A stretch of DNA of 5,930 nt from Phycisphaerales bacterium (GTDB lineage: Bacteria; Planctomycetota; Phycisphaerae; Phycisphaerales; SM1A02), in contig SLJD01000424.1 in assembly GCA_007135295.1 (NCBI GenBank), positions 1 to 5,930 on the forward strand. Direction: 5' to 3'. Every line of letters begins with the position of its first letter. The stretch's first letter is position 1. Of the stretch, positions 1 to 5,535 are shown in pieces. The notes under the pieces are model-generated. The model saw only the letters and a program-made list of their open reading frames with translations. It searched no databases and was not told where the DNA came from. The position numbers were made by a program, and so were the translations under genes.

Positions 1-141
1 ATGACGATCGTCGTGGAAAGGACAGAGCCCGAGGTATTCCCGGCCCCGGGCTTTGAGCGCCACATGCTCACCGATCACCTGCACAAGATCGGTCGCCTCG
101 CGGACGCGGTCGATATCAGATTGCTGATCGCCTTGGAACAC
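1..141 (-). CDS. dnaG: DNA primase DnaG, N-terminal fragment (cut by window edge)
   Basis: DnaG makes the RNA primers for lagging-strand and replication-fork restart synthesis and is recruited by the replicative helicase. Only the first 47 residues are present; the zinc-finger end, TOPRIM and helicase-binding domains lie beyond the left edge. Seen directly: a helix reading IDRVREATDLVQVIGEHV (residues 10-27), then ALKARGREYLGLCPFHDDRH, matching the conserved start of bacterial DnaG, in which CPFH supplies the first Cys and His (C40, H43) of the zinc ribbon. The reading frame stays open upstream, so the start is a choice. I take GTG at 141 because it leaves the usual short lead before the first helix. 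It has no properly spaced Shine-Dalgarno. The tandem GTGs at 232-237 have a GAGG a few bases upstream but would add a 31-residue or longer extension that looks unlike DnaG. Identity is secure; the start is moderate. Confidence 0.93.
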   Translation of the reverse strand, partial: MFQGDQQSDIDRVREATDLVQVIGEHVALKARGREYLGLCPFHDDRH

Positions 142-630
142 GTCCTGTGTATCCCGGTCCTCATCTGTCAGCTGACGGCATCTTGGCCATCCGCCGTTAT
201 CGTGGGACAGGTGCCAGAGTGACCACTCGGCCACCACACAACCTCGACCCCGCCACCCGCCAGCAAACCGCCTGCCAGCAAAAGCGGGATTACCCTGTCC
301 AGATTTTTTCTTCACGCCATCCAGGCAGCCCGCCCCTGAACAACACCCAAATAGAGCTGAATGAGACAGACATTCAACCCAACCTCTTCCAGCCTGGCGT
401 GAACGAACGCGAAACAAAGTGATTGGGCTCGGCCGAGGAACTTCGCAAGATGTTGGGAAGTACGGCCTGCATGACCCCTGAAAGTCGCGTCAATCCACCT
501 CACCATACGGTACGTCCAGATCTGGGCGGGTCAAATAAACTTCACAAAAAACCTTGAATTTCCTTCATCCACTCTGTCAACGGCGGATGAAGCAAGCACG
601 ACAAGCGGCCCCCGACGAGCCGTTGCACAG
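142..630. other. Long gene-poor stretch between dnaG and the rpmB terminator
   Basis: I see no gene I can defend here. The best open frame is 312-506 on the minus strand (64 codons). It matches no family I know, its third-position GC is clearly lower than in the neighbouring genes, and its Shine-Dalgarno is weak. The stretch should include the dnaG promoter and leader, but no convincing -35/-10 pair is visible. A consensus TTGACA at 575-580 (minus) has no matching -10, and TTGAAT at 372-377 followed by TATTTG at 348-353 is weak. A 9-nt direct repeat GCCAGCAAA lies at 259-267 and 274-282 (period 15). I found no tRNA shape, SRP RNA core or CRISPR-like repeat. Confidence 0.6.
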
Positions 631-658
631 AAAAAGCCGCCCTGCTCAACAGCGCGGC
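631..658 (-). terminator. Intrinsic terminator downstream of rpmB
   Basis: Read on the minus strand this is GCCGC, one G·G mismatch, CTG, loop TTGAG, CAG, mismatch, GCGGC, then five T. The arms are 654-658 with 636-640 and 650-652 with 642-644, and the T run is 631-635. A GC-rich stem followed at once by a T tract is the classic Rho-independent form. It begins about 70 nt past the rpmB stop codon, so it should end that transcript and insulate dnaG. Confidence 0.8.
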
Positions 659-727
659 CGTGTTGATCTGTATCATGGAAATGCCGGCTGCGACTACGCT
701 GCGGCTGGCACAGGGCGAGCGGACCTC

Positions 728-1000
728 TTATCCGCCGGCCTTCTGCTGACGGGTGTAGGCATACTTCCGCTTGAGCGGCTTGGTCACCAGCCCCTGACGG
801 ATCGCCTTGGTGGACACTCGCACACGCTTGGGCTTGCCGTCCACTACCGCCGTCACGTTCTGCAGATTCGGTTTGAACGTGCGACGGGTGCAGGACGTCA
901 CCTTCTTGCCGATGCCGCCGAGATACTTCGCCTTACCTCGATATCGCAGACGGTTGCCCTGTTGGGTTCGGGCCCCGGTGAAATGACATTTCCGTGGCAT
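728..1000 (-). CDS. rpmB: 50S ribosomal protein L28 (bL28), chlamydia-like long form
   Basis: bL28 is a small protein of the large ribosomal subunit. The 90-residue product begins MPRKCHFTG, contains TRRTFKPNLQNV (38-49) and ends in a basic tail. Ordinary bL28 is about 62-78 residues with roughly GNxVSHxxxKTKRxxxPNLQ. Here the segment between GN (15-16) and the PNLQ motif (44-47) is longer and reads RGKAKYLGGIGKKVTSCTRR, which closely parallels the chlamydial L28 loop (RGIAK, GIG, KVT, TKRRF). One N-terminal Cys (C5) remains, but the partner of the zinc-type CxxC pair is Thr8, so zinc binding is unlikely by that route. The ATG at 1000 is supported by AAGGA at 1008-1012, seven bases upstream; the frame is open further upstream but that extension is not L28. 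It is a single gene, not paired with rpmG, with its own promoter upstream and a terminator downstream. Confidence 0.95.
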   Translation of the reverse strand: MPRKCHFTGARTQQGNRLRYRGKAKYLGGIGKKVTSCTRRTFKPNLQNVTAVVDGKPKRVRVSTKAIRQGLVTKPLKRKYAYTRQQKAGG

Positions 1001-1126
1001 GGTGGGATCCTTATCCTGCTTCTGGCACTCTGACACTGACTTCGCCGGCCAACCGAGATTCGATTCCATCCAGGCGCAATTCGCACCCACGTTCCAACAA
1101 CTGTTGCGAAGTGCGCCGAGTCGGGC

Positions 1127-1154
1127 AGTATACCGCAACCATCTTCCATGTCCA
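1127..1154 (-). promoter_or_regulatory. Sigma-70 type promoter for rpmB
   Basis: On the minus strand TGGACA (1149-1154) is followed after 16 nt by TATACT (1127-1132). Each hexamer matches 5 of 6 bases of the consensus. Transcription would start near 1120 and give a leader of about 120 nt before the rpmB ATG. The leader can form a 6-bp stem (1105-1110 with 1080-1085). The promoter lies in the 209-nt gap after the aminotransferase gene, so rpmB need not depend on read-through. Confidence 0.65.
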
Positions 1155-1209
1155 GCGTGGCCAACCCAGCAGAGTGGCCTGCCCTCTGGATTCACACCGC
1201 ATCCAGCCG

Positions 1210-2361
1210 TCAGCCCCCGGCAAGCAACTCCCGGAGAATCTCCAGCCCCTCAACCAGCCGGGCATCGTCGACGGCATAGCTCAACCGAAAATGTGTATCC
1301 CGCTGACTGAAGACGCTGCCGGGAATGATCAGAACATTCCGCTCCAAGGCCCGCTCAACGAACTCCATTCCCGTCAGCCCCAGCTTCGGCGGCACCTCGA
1401 CGAATGCGTAAAACGCACCACTCGGCCTGGTCACCGTGGCAACATCCGCCAGTTTCTCATAAACCAGATCGCGTTTGCGTCGGTAATCCTCGACGTGCCC
1501 GGAGATATCCGCTTCGAAAGCGGCCAGGCAACCGTGCTGCGCCATCGATGGGGCGCACACGAAGGTGTACTGCTGAAGTTTAGCCATCTGGGCAATCAAA
1601 GGCCGTGGCCCCGCCGCATACCCCATCCGCCATCCGGTGCAACCGTAGCTCTTGCCGAACCCCCGGATCAGCAGCGTCCCGGACCAGTGCCGGGCCGGCG
1701 AGGGGCATCGACCGTTCCCATCGTGCCCGTCGTAGATGAACTCGTCGTAGATCTCATCGGAGAGCAGCACGATGTTTCGGCTGCGGCAGAGGTCCGCAAG
1801 GTCCGCCAGTTCCCGATCACTCAGGACCACCCCCGTCGGATTGGCGGGCGAATCGACCAGCACCAGTCGCGTCCGGTCGGTGATCAGCGGCTCGACCCGT
1901 TCAGCCGTCATGCGGAAATCCGGGTAGGTGTCGCAGTACCGGATCGTCCCGCCGGTGATCGGTCCGAGGGCCGGGTAGATCACGAAGTATGGGTCCGGAA
2001 TGATCGCCTCATCACCGGCGTCAAGCAGCGCCAGAAACGACAGAAGCAGCGCCCCGCTCGTCCCCGAGGTCACCATCACATCCAGCGTCTCGCCGTCGAT
2101 CGTCCATCCCACATCGTCTCGTAGATGCCCGGCAATCCGCTCGCGAAGTGTCGGATCGCCCTGGGTCAGGGTGTAGCCATTGCGATCGGACTCAACTGCT
2201 TCGATCGCGGCCCGCTTCATCACGTCAGGAACCGGGAAGTGCGGCTGGCCAATCGACAGATTAATTGGATTCTCAAGCTTTGCCCCGAGTTCGAACACCC
2301 GCCGGATGCCGGAGACATCGATGGACTTCGCCCGGTCGCTGATCAGGTCGTCGTAATTCAT
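1210..2361 (-). CDS. PLP-dependent class I/II aminotransferase (substrate unassigned)
   Basis: This is a fold-type I pyridoxal phosphate enzyme of the aspartate aminotransferase superfamily, 383 residues and full length for the family. It would act in the cytoplasm, moving an amino group between an amino acid and a 2-oxo acid. Seen directly: SIGQP (36-40) at the substrate mouth; SGTSGA (99-104), the phosphate-binding turn; PDPYF (122-126), with the aromatic that stacks on the cofactor; SPANPTG (171-177), with Asn174; SDEIYDEF (201-208), with Asp202 for the pyridine nitrogen and Tyr205; GFGKSYGCTGWRMGY (234-248), where Lys237 is the Schiff-base lysine and Arg245 a phosphate ligand; and FRLSYA (358-363), where Arg359 should bind the substrate carboxylate. 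All key residues are present, so it should be active. The sequence does not fix the amino acid used; aspartate, aromatic or alanine-type use are all possible. The ATG at 2361 lacks a Shine-Dalgarno but gives the usual N-terminus. A terminator upstream (2456-2488) suggests its own transcript. Confidence 0.93.
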   Translation of the reverse strand: MNYDDLISDRAKSIDVSGIRRVFELGAKLENPINLSIGQPHFPVPDVMKRAAIEAVESDRNGYTLTQGDPTLRERIAGHLRDDVGWTIDGETLDVMVTSGTSGALLLSFLALLDAGDEAIIPDPYFVIYPALGPITGGTIRYCDTYPDFRMTAERVEPLITDRTRLVLVDSPANPTGVVLSDRELADLADLCRSRNIVLLSDEIYDEFIYDGHDGNGRCPSPARHWSGTLLIRGFGKSYGCTGWRMGYAAGPRPLIAQMAKLQQYTFVCAPSMAQHGCLAAFEADISGHVEDYRRKRDLVYEKLADVATVTRPSGAFYAFVEVPPKLGLTGMEFVERALERNVLIIPGSVFSQRDTHFRLSYAVDDARLVEGLEILRELLAGG

Positions 2362-2370
2362 GGTGGCAGA

Positions 2371-2393
2371 TCATGCCATGGCGAGCGGCATGA
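2371..2393. repeat. Inverted repeat just upstream of the aminotransferase start
   Basis: TCATGCC (2371-2377) and GGCATGA (2387-2393) are perfect 7-bp inverted arms separated by 9 nt. The repeat ends 9 nt before the aminotransferase ATG. It could be an operator or a leader hairpin that covers the start region, which has no visible Shine-Dalgarno. Function is inferred only from position. Confidence 0.45.
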
Positions 2394-2455
2394 CCGCAAG
2401 TAAGCAGGGCGGCGATGAGCAGCCCCGGTCAGTGGTGCCAGCCCGCCCGTCTCAG

Positions 2456-2488
2456 CCAAACAAACAGCCCGGCCAATTGGGGCCGGGC
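2456..2488 (-). terminator. Intrinsic terminator after the small basic protein gene
   Basis: GCCCGGCC (2467-2474) and GGCCGGGC (2481-2488) form a perfect 8-bp GC stem with a 6-nt loop. On the minus strand the stem is followed by TGTTTGTTTGG, a broken T-rich run (2456-2466). It begins 44 nt past the stop codon at 2533 and separates that unit from the aminotransferase gene. Confidence 0.75.
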
Positions 2489-2532
2489 CGTGGATCATGT
2501 CGGCAAAACCACGCCGCGAGGCAGAGGGGTGA

Positions 2533-2733
2533 TCAATCCTCGGTAGTGGTCTTCTTCTTCTTGCCCGTAACCACCTTGCGGTTGGCAACCTTCACGAGGC
2601 CGATCGGCGTGTCCTTCTTCGGATCAAATCGATCCTCGGACATCAGCCGCCGAACCCGCTCCGGCCGGGTCAGGACGTTGCGGTGCAGGTTCAATGCGCC
2701 GGACTTCGTTTTCAGACTTCGATGCATACTCAT
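2533..2733 (-). CDS. Small basic protein of the Planctomycetes/Verrucomicrobia/Chlamydiae type
   Basis: The product has 66 residues and is strongly basic: MSMHRSLKTK at the start, LHRNVLTRPERVRRL (16-30) in the centre, KVANRKV (48-54), and a lysine run KKKK before the end. This pattern (an RSLK start, RHRNVLTR-like core, KVxxRK and lysine-rich tail) is that of the 'small basic protein' family I recall as TIGR04137. I recall no established function; charge and size would suit RNA or ribosome binding, but that is inference. The start at 2733 is chosen because the family begins MSxxRSLK and because GAGG sits at 2744-2747, ten bases upstream. The frame is open further upstream to a TTG at 2793, which would add 20 residues that do not fit the family. 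It follows the SPOR-like gene by 56 nt and is closed by the terminator at 2456-2488, so the two are probably co-transcribed. Confidence 0.85.
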   Translation of the reverse strand: MSMHRSLKTKSGALNLHRNVLTRPERVRRLMSEDRFDPKKDTPIGLVKVANRKVVTGKKKKTTTED

Positions 2734-2789
2734 GTCGGTCAGGCCTCGGTTCGGGTTCGTCAACTCTCGGAAATCAAAGGCGCCTGCCG

Positions 2790-3518
2790 TCAATACCGTT
2801 GCAGGTAAGCGCCCTGGAGATTGTCATTCTCGCGGCTGAGCTGATCCCACTTCCGGCCGACCTCGTGAATCCTCTGCTGAAGACTCCGGGCCTGTGGGCT
2901 CGCCAACTCACCGCTGGGAAAGCCAGGCACCACGATCACGTGGCGAAGTTCATTATTGCCGGGAGGGACATACGCTTCAAGCCCATGCTCGCGACAGAAC
3001 TCCGCCAACTCAACCGCTTTGGCCCGCCACGTGTAGATCAGGACGTAATAGTTGTTCCCTCGCTCCCGCGGGTCGGACTCCACCGGCCCCCAAGCGCGGT
3101 CACCAGTGTTGTCGTTGCCGCCGTCACTTGACGCCCTCTCACTGGCTGACCCGTCGCCGTTTTCCTGACCGGCTTCGCCGCGCAGTGGATCGACGACGCC
3201 ACTGCCCAGTTCATCGGAGACCTCTTCGAACCGCTGGGCATCATCGCGGGCCTGAACGGCCTGATCCCCCCGGGCATACCCGAGTGCATACGCCAGCACG
3301 ATCAGCAGCAAGACACCGGCCACCGCAAGGAACAGATATCCAATCGGCAGTCGAACGGTATGGCCGGGACTCATCCAGCCCCAGTCGAGCCCGCTGTCGC
3401 CATCATCTCCGGCCAAGCCGTCCGAACCGTAATCGCGAACATCGGGCCGCTGCGCGGGTGTGTCCGCCCGGGTCCGGATCAGCTCATACAACGCGGGGTT
3501 GTTGCGACGTTTTGCCAT
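2790..3518 (-). CDS. Single-pass membrane protein with C-terminal SPOR-like domain
   Basis: The 242-residue product has a basic N-terminus (MAKRRNNPALYELIRTR), then an acidic Gly/Asp stretch (30-48). One transmembrane helix follows (about 57-80, LPIGYLFLAVAGVLLLIVLA), then a polar low-complexity linker (about 84-153) rich in Asp, Gly, Ser and Glu. The C-terminal domain (about 155-227) starts NNYYVLIYTWRAKAVELAEFC and continues HGLEAYVPP, HVIVVPGF and IHEVGRKW. The order cytoplasmic tail, one helix, linker, small alpha/beta domain resembles FtsN-type proteins, and the last domain looks like a SPOR domain, which binds glycan strands stripped of peptide stems. I recall similar proteins with the MAKRRNNPALYELI start in Planctomycetes. 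SPOR identity is likely but based on pattern, not on an alignment. The ATG at 3518 has no clear Shine-Dalgarno. The small basic protein gene follows at 56 nt. Confidence 0.75.
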   Translation of the reverse strand: MAKRRNNPALYELIRTRADTPAQRPDVRDYGSDGLAGDDGDSGLDWGWMSPGHTVRLPIGYLFLAVAGVLLLIVLAYALGYARGDQAVQARDDAQRFEEVSDELGSGVVDPLRGEAGQENGDGSASERASSDGGNDNTGDRAWGPVESDPRERGNNYYVLIYTWRAKAVELAEFCREHGLEAYVPPGNNELRHVIVVPGFPSGELASPQARSLQQRIHEVGRKWDQLSRENDNLQGAYLQRY

Positions 3519-3554
3519 TGTCAGTTGAACCGGCCCAGCGAATCCCTCTCAAGC

Positions 3555-3598
3555 ACCGCCCCACTCATCGCAACGGGGGGCACAGTCAACCGCCCCAC
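3555..3598. repeat. 10-nt direct repeat in the leader of the SPOR-like gene
   Basis: ACCGCCCCAC occurs at 3555-3564 and again at 3589-3598, a period of 34 nt. In the sense of the downstream minus-strand gene it reads GTGGGGCGGT. The same decamer occurs once more, also in the sense direction, upstream of kdsA (5571-5580). It could be a protein-binding site, though GC-rich words recur easily in GC-rich DNA. Confidence 0.5.
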
Positions 3599-3609
3599 AC
3601 TGGCAACAC

Positions 3610-3639
3610 ATTCTAAGTCATAAATGCAAGCTGGGTCAT
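3610..3639 (-). promoter_or_regulatory. Possible promoter for the SPOR-like gene
   Basis: On the minus strand TAGAAT (3610-3615, 5 of 6 matches to TATAAT) is preceded after 18 nt by ATGACC (3634-3639, 4 of 6 matches to TTGACA). It lies just past the acpS stop codon and would give a leader of about 85 nt containing both copies of the 10-nt direct repeat. The -35 is weak, so an acpS read-through transcript remains possible. Confidence 0.4.
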
Positions 3640-3641
3640 TT

Positions 3642-4025
3642 TCAGGTCCCCCCAAGGACGCTCGCCACCGAACAGGTATCGGTATGACTGAGGGAAATAC
3701 GCCACTCAGTGATACCGAGTTCAGCCGCCAGCGCCGCGCTGCGGCCGCTCACCTGAACCGTCGGCTGCCCTGATGGCAGGCGGACGACCTCAATATCTCG
3801 CCAGGATATGCCGCTGCGCCAGCCGGTCCCGAGCACCTTCATGACCGCTTCCTTGCAGGCGAACCGAGCGGCGTATCGTTCAACTTTCCGGCGCCCGCCG
3901 GATTCCGCGTACGCCTGCTCCCGTGCCGTAAAGCATCGATCGAGAAACCGCCGGCCGTGCATATTGAGCATGCGGGCGATGCGCGAGTTCTCTACGAGAT
4001 CAATGCCGTGTCCAATGACGTCCAT
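3642..4025 (-). CDS. acpS: Holo-[acyl-carrier-protein] synthase AcpS
   Basis: AcpS moves the 4'-phosphopantetheine arm from coenzyme A to a serine of acyl carrier protein, which makes it active for fatty acid synthesis. The 127-residue product is normal for the family. Seen directly: GHGIDLVENSRI (5-16), with the metal-binding Asp9; FTAREQAYAE (32-41); YAARFACKEAVMKVLGTG (51-68), with the second metal ligand Glu59 and Lys63, corresponding to E. coli Glu58 and Lys62; and SLSHTDTCSVASV (111-123) near the end. The ATG at 4025 gives the standard start; the frame is open much further upstream, opposite the moaB gene, but that extension is not AcpS. The Shine-Dalgarno is weak. It is divergent from moaB with 78 nt between the starts, and no fatty acid gene is nearby. 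The next gene on this strand, SPOR-like, begins 123 nt downstream, and I see no terminator between them. Confidence 0.96.
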   Translation of the reverse strand: MDVIGHGIDLVENSRIARMLNMHGRRFLDRCFTAREQAYAESGGRRKVERYAARFACKEAVMKVLGTGWRSGISWRDIEVVRLPSGQPTVQVSGRSAALAAELGITEWRISLSHTDTCSVASVLGGT

Positions 4026-4103
4026 TCGCTCATCGTAGCAATCTGACCTGCCCCCGCCCTGGCCGCCCCATCGGCGGCGAATCATCACGGGTACACTGCC
4101 GGC

Positions 4104-4649
4104 ATGACAGACCCGCCGACCGACCATGCCCGCCGGGCGGCCGCCATGGCCGAAGACCACCCGCCCCGCCTTGCCGTGCTGACCGTTTCTGACACCCGAA
4201 CGGTCGAGGACGACGAAAGCGGCGATCTCATCGCCCAGCTCGGCGAAGCAGCCGGAATGTACATCGCACACCGCCGCCTGATTCCGGATGATGCTGACGC
4301 GATCAGTGCCGCCGTCGACGCCTGGCTCGGCGATCCGCAGACTGACGCCATTCTGACCACAGGCGGCACCGGGATCTCCACCCGTGACACCACCATCGAC
4401 ATCATTGAGCAGCGCCTCGATGTGGTGCTTGAGGGATTCGGTGAGTTGTTTCGGATGCTGAGCTGGCAAGAGATCGGCGGTGCCGCGATGCTTACGCGGG
4501 CGATCGGCGGCCTGACCATCCGGCCAACCTCGACCGGTGGCGAGACGTTTCTCTTTGCCATGCCCGGTTCGACCAATGCAGTGCGAACCGCCATGGACCG
4601 CCTGATCGCACCGCAATTGCCGCACCTGATTTGGGAGCGACGGCGATAG
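4104..4649 (+). CDS. moaB: MoaB-family molybdenum cofactor biosynthesis protein
   Basis: MoaB/Mog proteins bind molybdopterin and, in active members, adenylate it with ATP before molybdenum insertion. The 181-residue product has the whole MoCF-binding fold: LAVLTVSDTRTVEDDESG (23-40); ILTTGGTGISTRD (83-95), the phosphate-binding loop; EGFGELFRMLSWQEIG (110-125), with the conserved Glu114 and Asp-free GFGE motif; AMLTRAIGG (128-136); and FAMPGSTNAVRTA (151-163). Order and spacing follow E. coli MoaB rather than the longer MoeA. The ATG at 4104 gives an N-terminal helix (HARRAA) as in many MoaB proteins; ATG at 4146 is a shorter option, and neither has a good Shine-Dalgarno. No other molybdenum cofactor gene is in the window. 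It converges on the DUF1444 gene with only 29 nt between the stop codons and no clear terminator there. It starts back to back with acpS. Confidence 0.93.
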   Translation: MTDPPTDHARRAAAMAEDHPPRLAVLTVSDTRTVEDDESGDLIAQLGEAAGMYIAHRRLIPDDADAISAAVDAWLGDPQTDAILTTGGTGISTRDTTIDIIEQRLDVVLEGFGELFRMLSWQEIGGAAMLTRAIGGLTIRPTSTGGETFLFAMPGSTNAVRTAMDRLIAPQLPHLIWERRR

Positions 4650-4678
4650 GCTGGCGCAGAATCAGGCCTTCGGCTGCG

Positions 4679-5470
4679 TCAGGCGGCCTTCGTACCGGCC
4701 ACACCATCCCGCGTCACCACAAAGAATTCATTTGTGATCGGATACGGCAGCCGTTTGTATTCCCGGTCGACGCGCTGCTTCAGCCGCCCGACGAACTCGT
4801 CGGGGTCATACGTCATGGCAAGGAACATGTCGCGGGCCGGCGTGGCGACGTAGAAGTCCCCTTTGAGTTGAGGGGCTAGCCGGTCCCACAACGTCCCGAG
4901 CAGCAGGCGGGCCGCGTCGTATCCATCCTGCCGGGCAACGATGGCTGCACGTCCGCCTTCGCTCGACTCGACAAGCTGTACTTCGAGCTCCGGCGCATAC
5001 CGCTCGAGATTCTCACGGGCGATGGTGTCCAGATCATCCGCCTGCAGACCCCAGCGGAGCATCTGCTCAACGGTAATGCTCACCGTCATCTGCGGCATGT
5101 CGATAACAAACACCACCACCGTGTCGTTGACGAAGGGCACGTACGCCACCTGCTCGCGATCCAGATGGTCAAAAATATTCAACGGCTGTATACGCGGCAT
5201 GATCCGCGGCTTTGCTACCGAAAGCGGCAGCGGCATGGCGGACAACGTGTCACCTTCCATCAGGCGATCAAGATAGCTCTCTACGATCTCAACGCCGCGG
5301 TCTGGCTCGTGCAGAACCATTCGATACAGGTTCTCAAGGCCCAGATGCTTGCCATTGATAATGAGATCAAGTGGCCCGGCCAGTTCCGCTCGCCGGTCGG
5401 GATACGATCGCTTGAGGATCTCTGCAACCTGTTCGCCAAAGGCCTCGGGTTCTCGGGGCATACGGGCCAT
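4679..5470 (-). CDS. DUF1444 (YtpQ-like) family protein
   Basis: The 263-residue product matches the pattern of the DUF1444 family, known from Bacillus YtpQ (about 270 residues), whose function I do not know. Seen directly: LIINGKHLGLENLYRMVLHEP (36-56); an Arg/Pro segment around PRIMPRIQPLNIF (88-100); the beta core VAYVPFVNDTVVVFVIDMP (108-126); SITVEQMLRWGLQADDLDTIARENLERYAPEL (131-162); the acidic/Gly stretch near 167-173; and GDFYVATPARDMFLAM (204-219), close to the family's 'P-x-R-D-x-F' motif. There is no signal peptide or membrane helix, so it is probably cytoplasmic. The ATG at 5470 is chosen over GTG at 5479 because GGAG at 5479-5482 sits eight bases before it. It converges with moaB and diverges from kdsA, so it is a one-gene unit. 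The promoter is described separately. Confidence 0.82.
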   Translation of the reverse strand: MARMPREPEAFGEQVAEILKRSYPDRRAELAGPLDLIINGKHLGLENLYRMVLHEPDRGVEIVESYLDRLMEGDTLSAMPLPLSVAKPRIMPRIQPLNIFDHLDREQVAYVPFVNDTVVVFVIDMPQMTVSITVEQMLRWGLQADDLDTIARENLERYAPELEVQLVESSEGGRAAIVARQDGYDAARLLLGTLWDRLAPQLKGDFYVATPARDMFLAMTYDPDEFVGRLKQRVDREYKRLPYPITNEFFVVTRDGVAGTKAA

Positions 5471-5478
5471 TAGAGTCA

Positions 5479-5482
5479 CTCC
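5479..5482 (-). promoter_or_regulatory. Shine-Dalgarno deciding the DUF1444 start
   Basis: GGAG on the minus strand lies eight bases before ATG 5470. The upstream in-frame GTG at 5477-5479 overlaps this site, so it cannot use it. This is the clearest ribosome binding site in the window beside that of rpmB. Confidence 0.75.
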
Positions 5483-5514
5483 GATTCAATACGTAACCCA
5501 TTCCTTGTCAGGGA

Positions 5515-5520
5515 ATTATA
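5515..5520 (-). promoter_or_regulatory. -10 element of the DUF1444 promoter
   Basis: A perfect TATAAT on the minus strand, 44 nt before the ATG at 5470, which implies a leader of about 35-40 nt. No TTGACA-like hexamer lies 16-19 nt upstream; the best words there (AAACCA, AACCAG) are poor. The -35 area is instead occupied by one arm of the inverted repeat at 5536-5558, which suggests a promoter that relies on a bound protein. Confidence 0.6.
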
Positions 5521-5535
5521 CGTATCTGCGGCATT

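Noticed and set aside
1..222. Plus-strand frame of 73 codons at the left edge
   Set aside because: Antisense shadow of the dnaG N-terminus.
312..506. Minus-strand 64-codon frame in the rpmB-dnaG gap
   Set aside because: Weak Shine-Dalgarno, codon use unlike the neighbours and no recognisable family; kept only as a note in the gap entry.
575..580. Consensus TTGACA on the minus strand upstream of dnaG
   Set aside because: No -10-like hexamer at 16-18 nt, and it lies more than 430 nt from the dnaG start.
683..709. Possible hairpin downstream of rpmB (GCCGGCTGCG against CTGCGGCTGGC)
   Set aside because: It pairs well only as plus-strand RNA with several G-U pairs, has no T tract, and no plus-strand gene precedes it; the real terminator is at 631-658.
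554..1033. Plus-strand frame of 159 codons opposite rpmB
   Set aside because: It covers the L28 gene and its terminator in antisense and resembles no protein family.
1186..1206. CTGGAT-N9-ATCCAG hairpin just after the aminotransferase stop, considered as a terminator
   Set aside because: A 6-bp stem with no T tract on the minus strand; too weak to call.
994..2124. Plus-strand frame of 376 codons opposite the aminotransferase gene
   Set aside because: It is rich in Arg, Pro, His and Gln with no domain. It is the usual antisense shadow of a GC-rich gene, and the minus strand holds a complete enzyme with every catalytic residue.
2894..3616. Plus-strand frame of 240 codons opposite the SPOR-like gene
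   Set aside because: Very rich in Arg, His, Pro and Thr with no domain; the opposite strand has a clear membrane helix and C-terminal domain.
4085..4594. Minus-strand frame of 169 codons opposite moaB
   Set aside because: Low-complexity Ser/Arg/Val-rich shadow; the plus-strand frame is a full MoaB.
4026..4625. Upstream extension of the acpS frame on the minus strand
   Set aside because: The 200 extra residues lie opposite moaB and show no homology pattern; AcpS begins at the ATG at 4025.
4650..4678. Shared bidirectional terminator between moaB and the DUF1444 gene
   Set aside because: Only a short CGCAG/CTGCG pairing is visible and there is no T run on either side.
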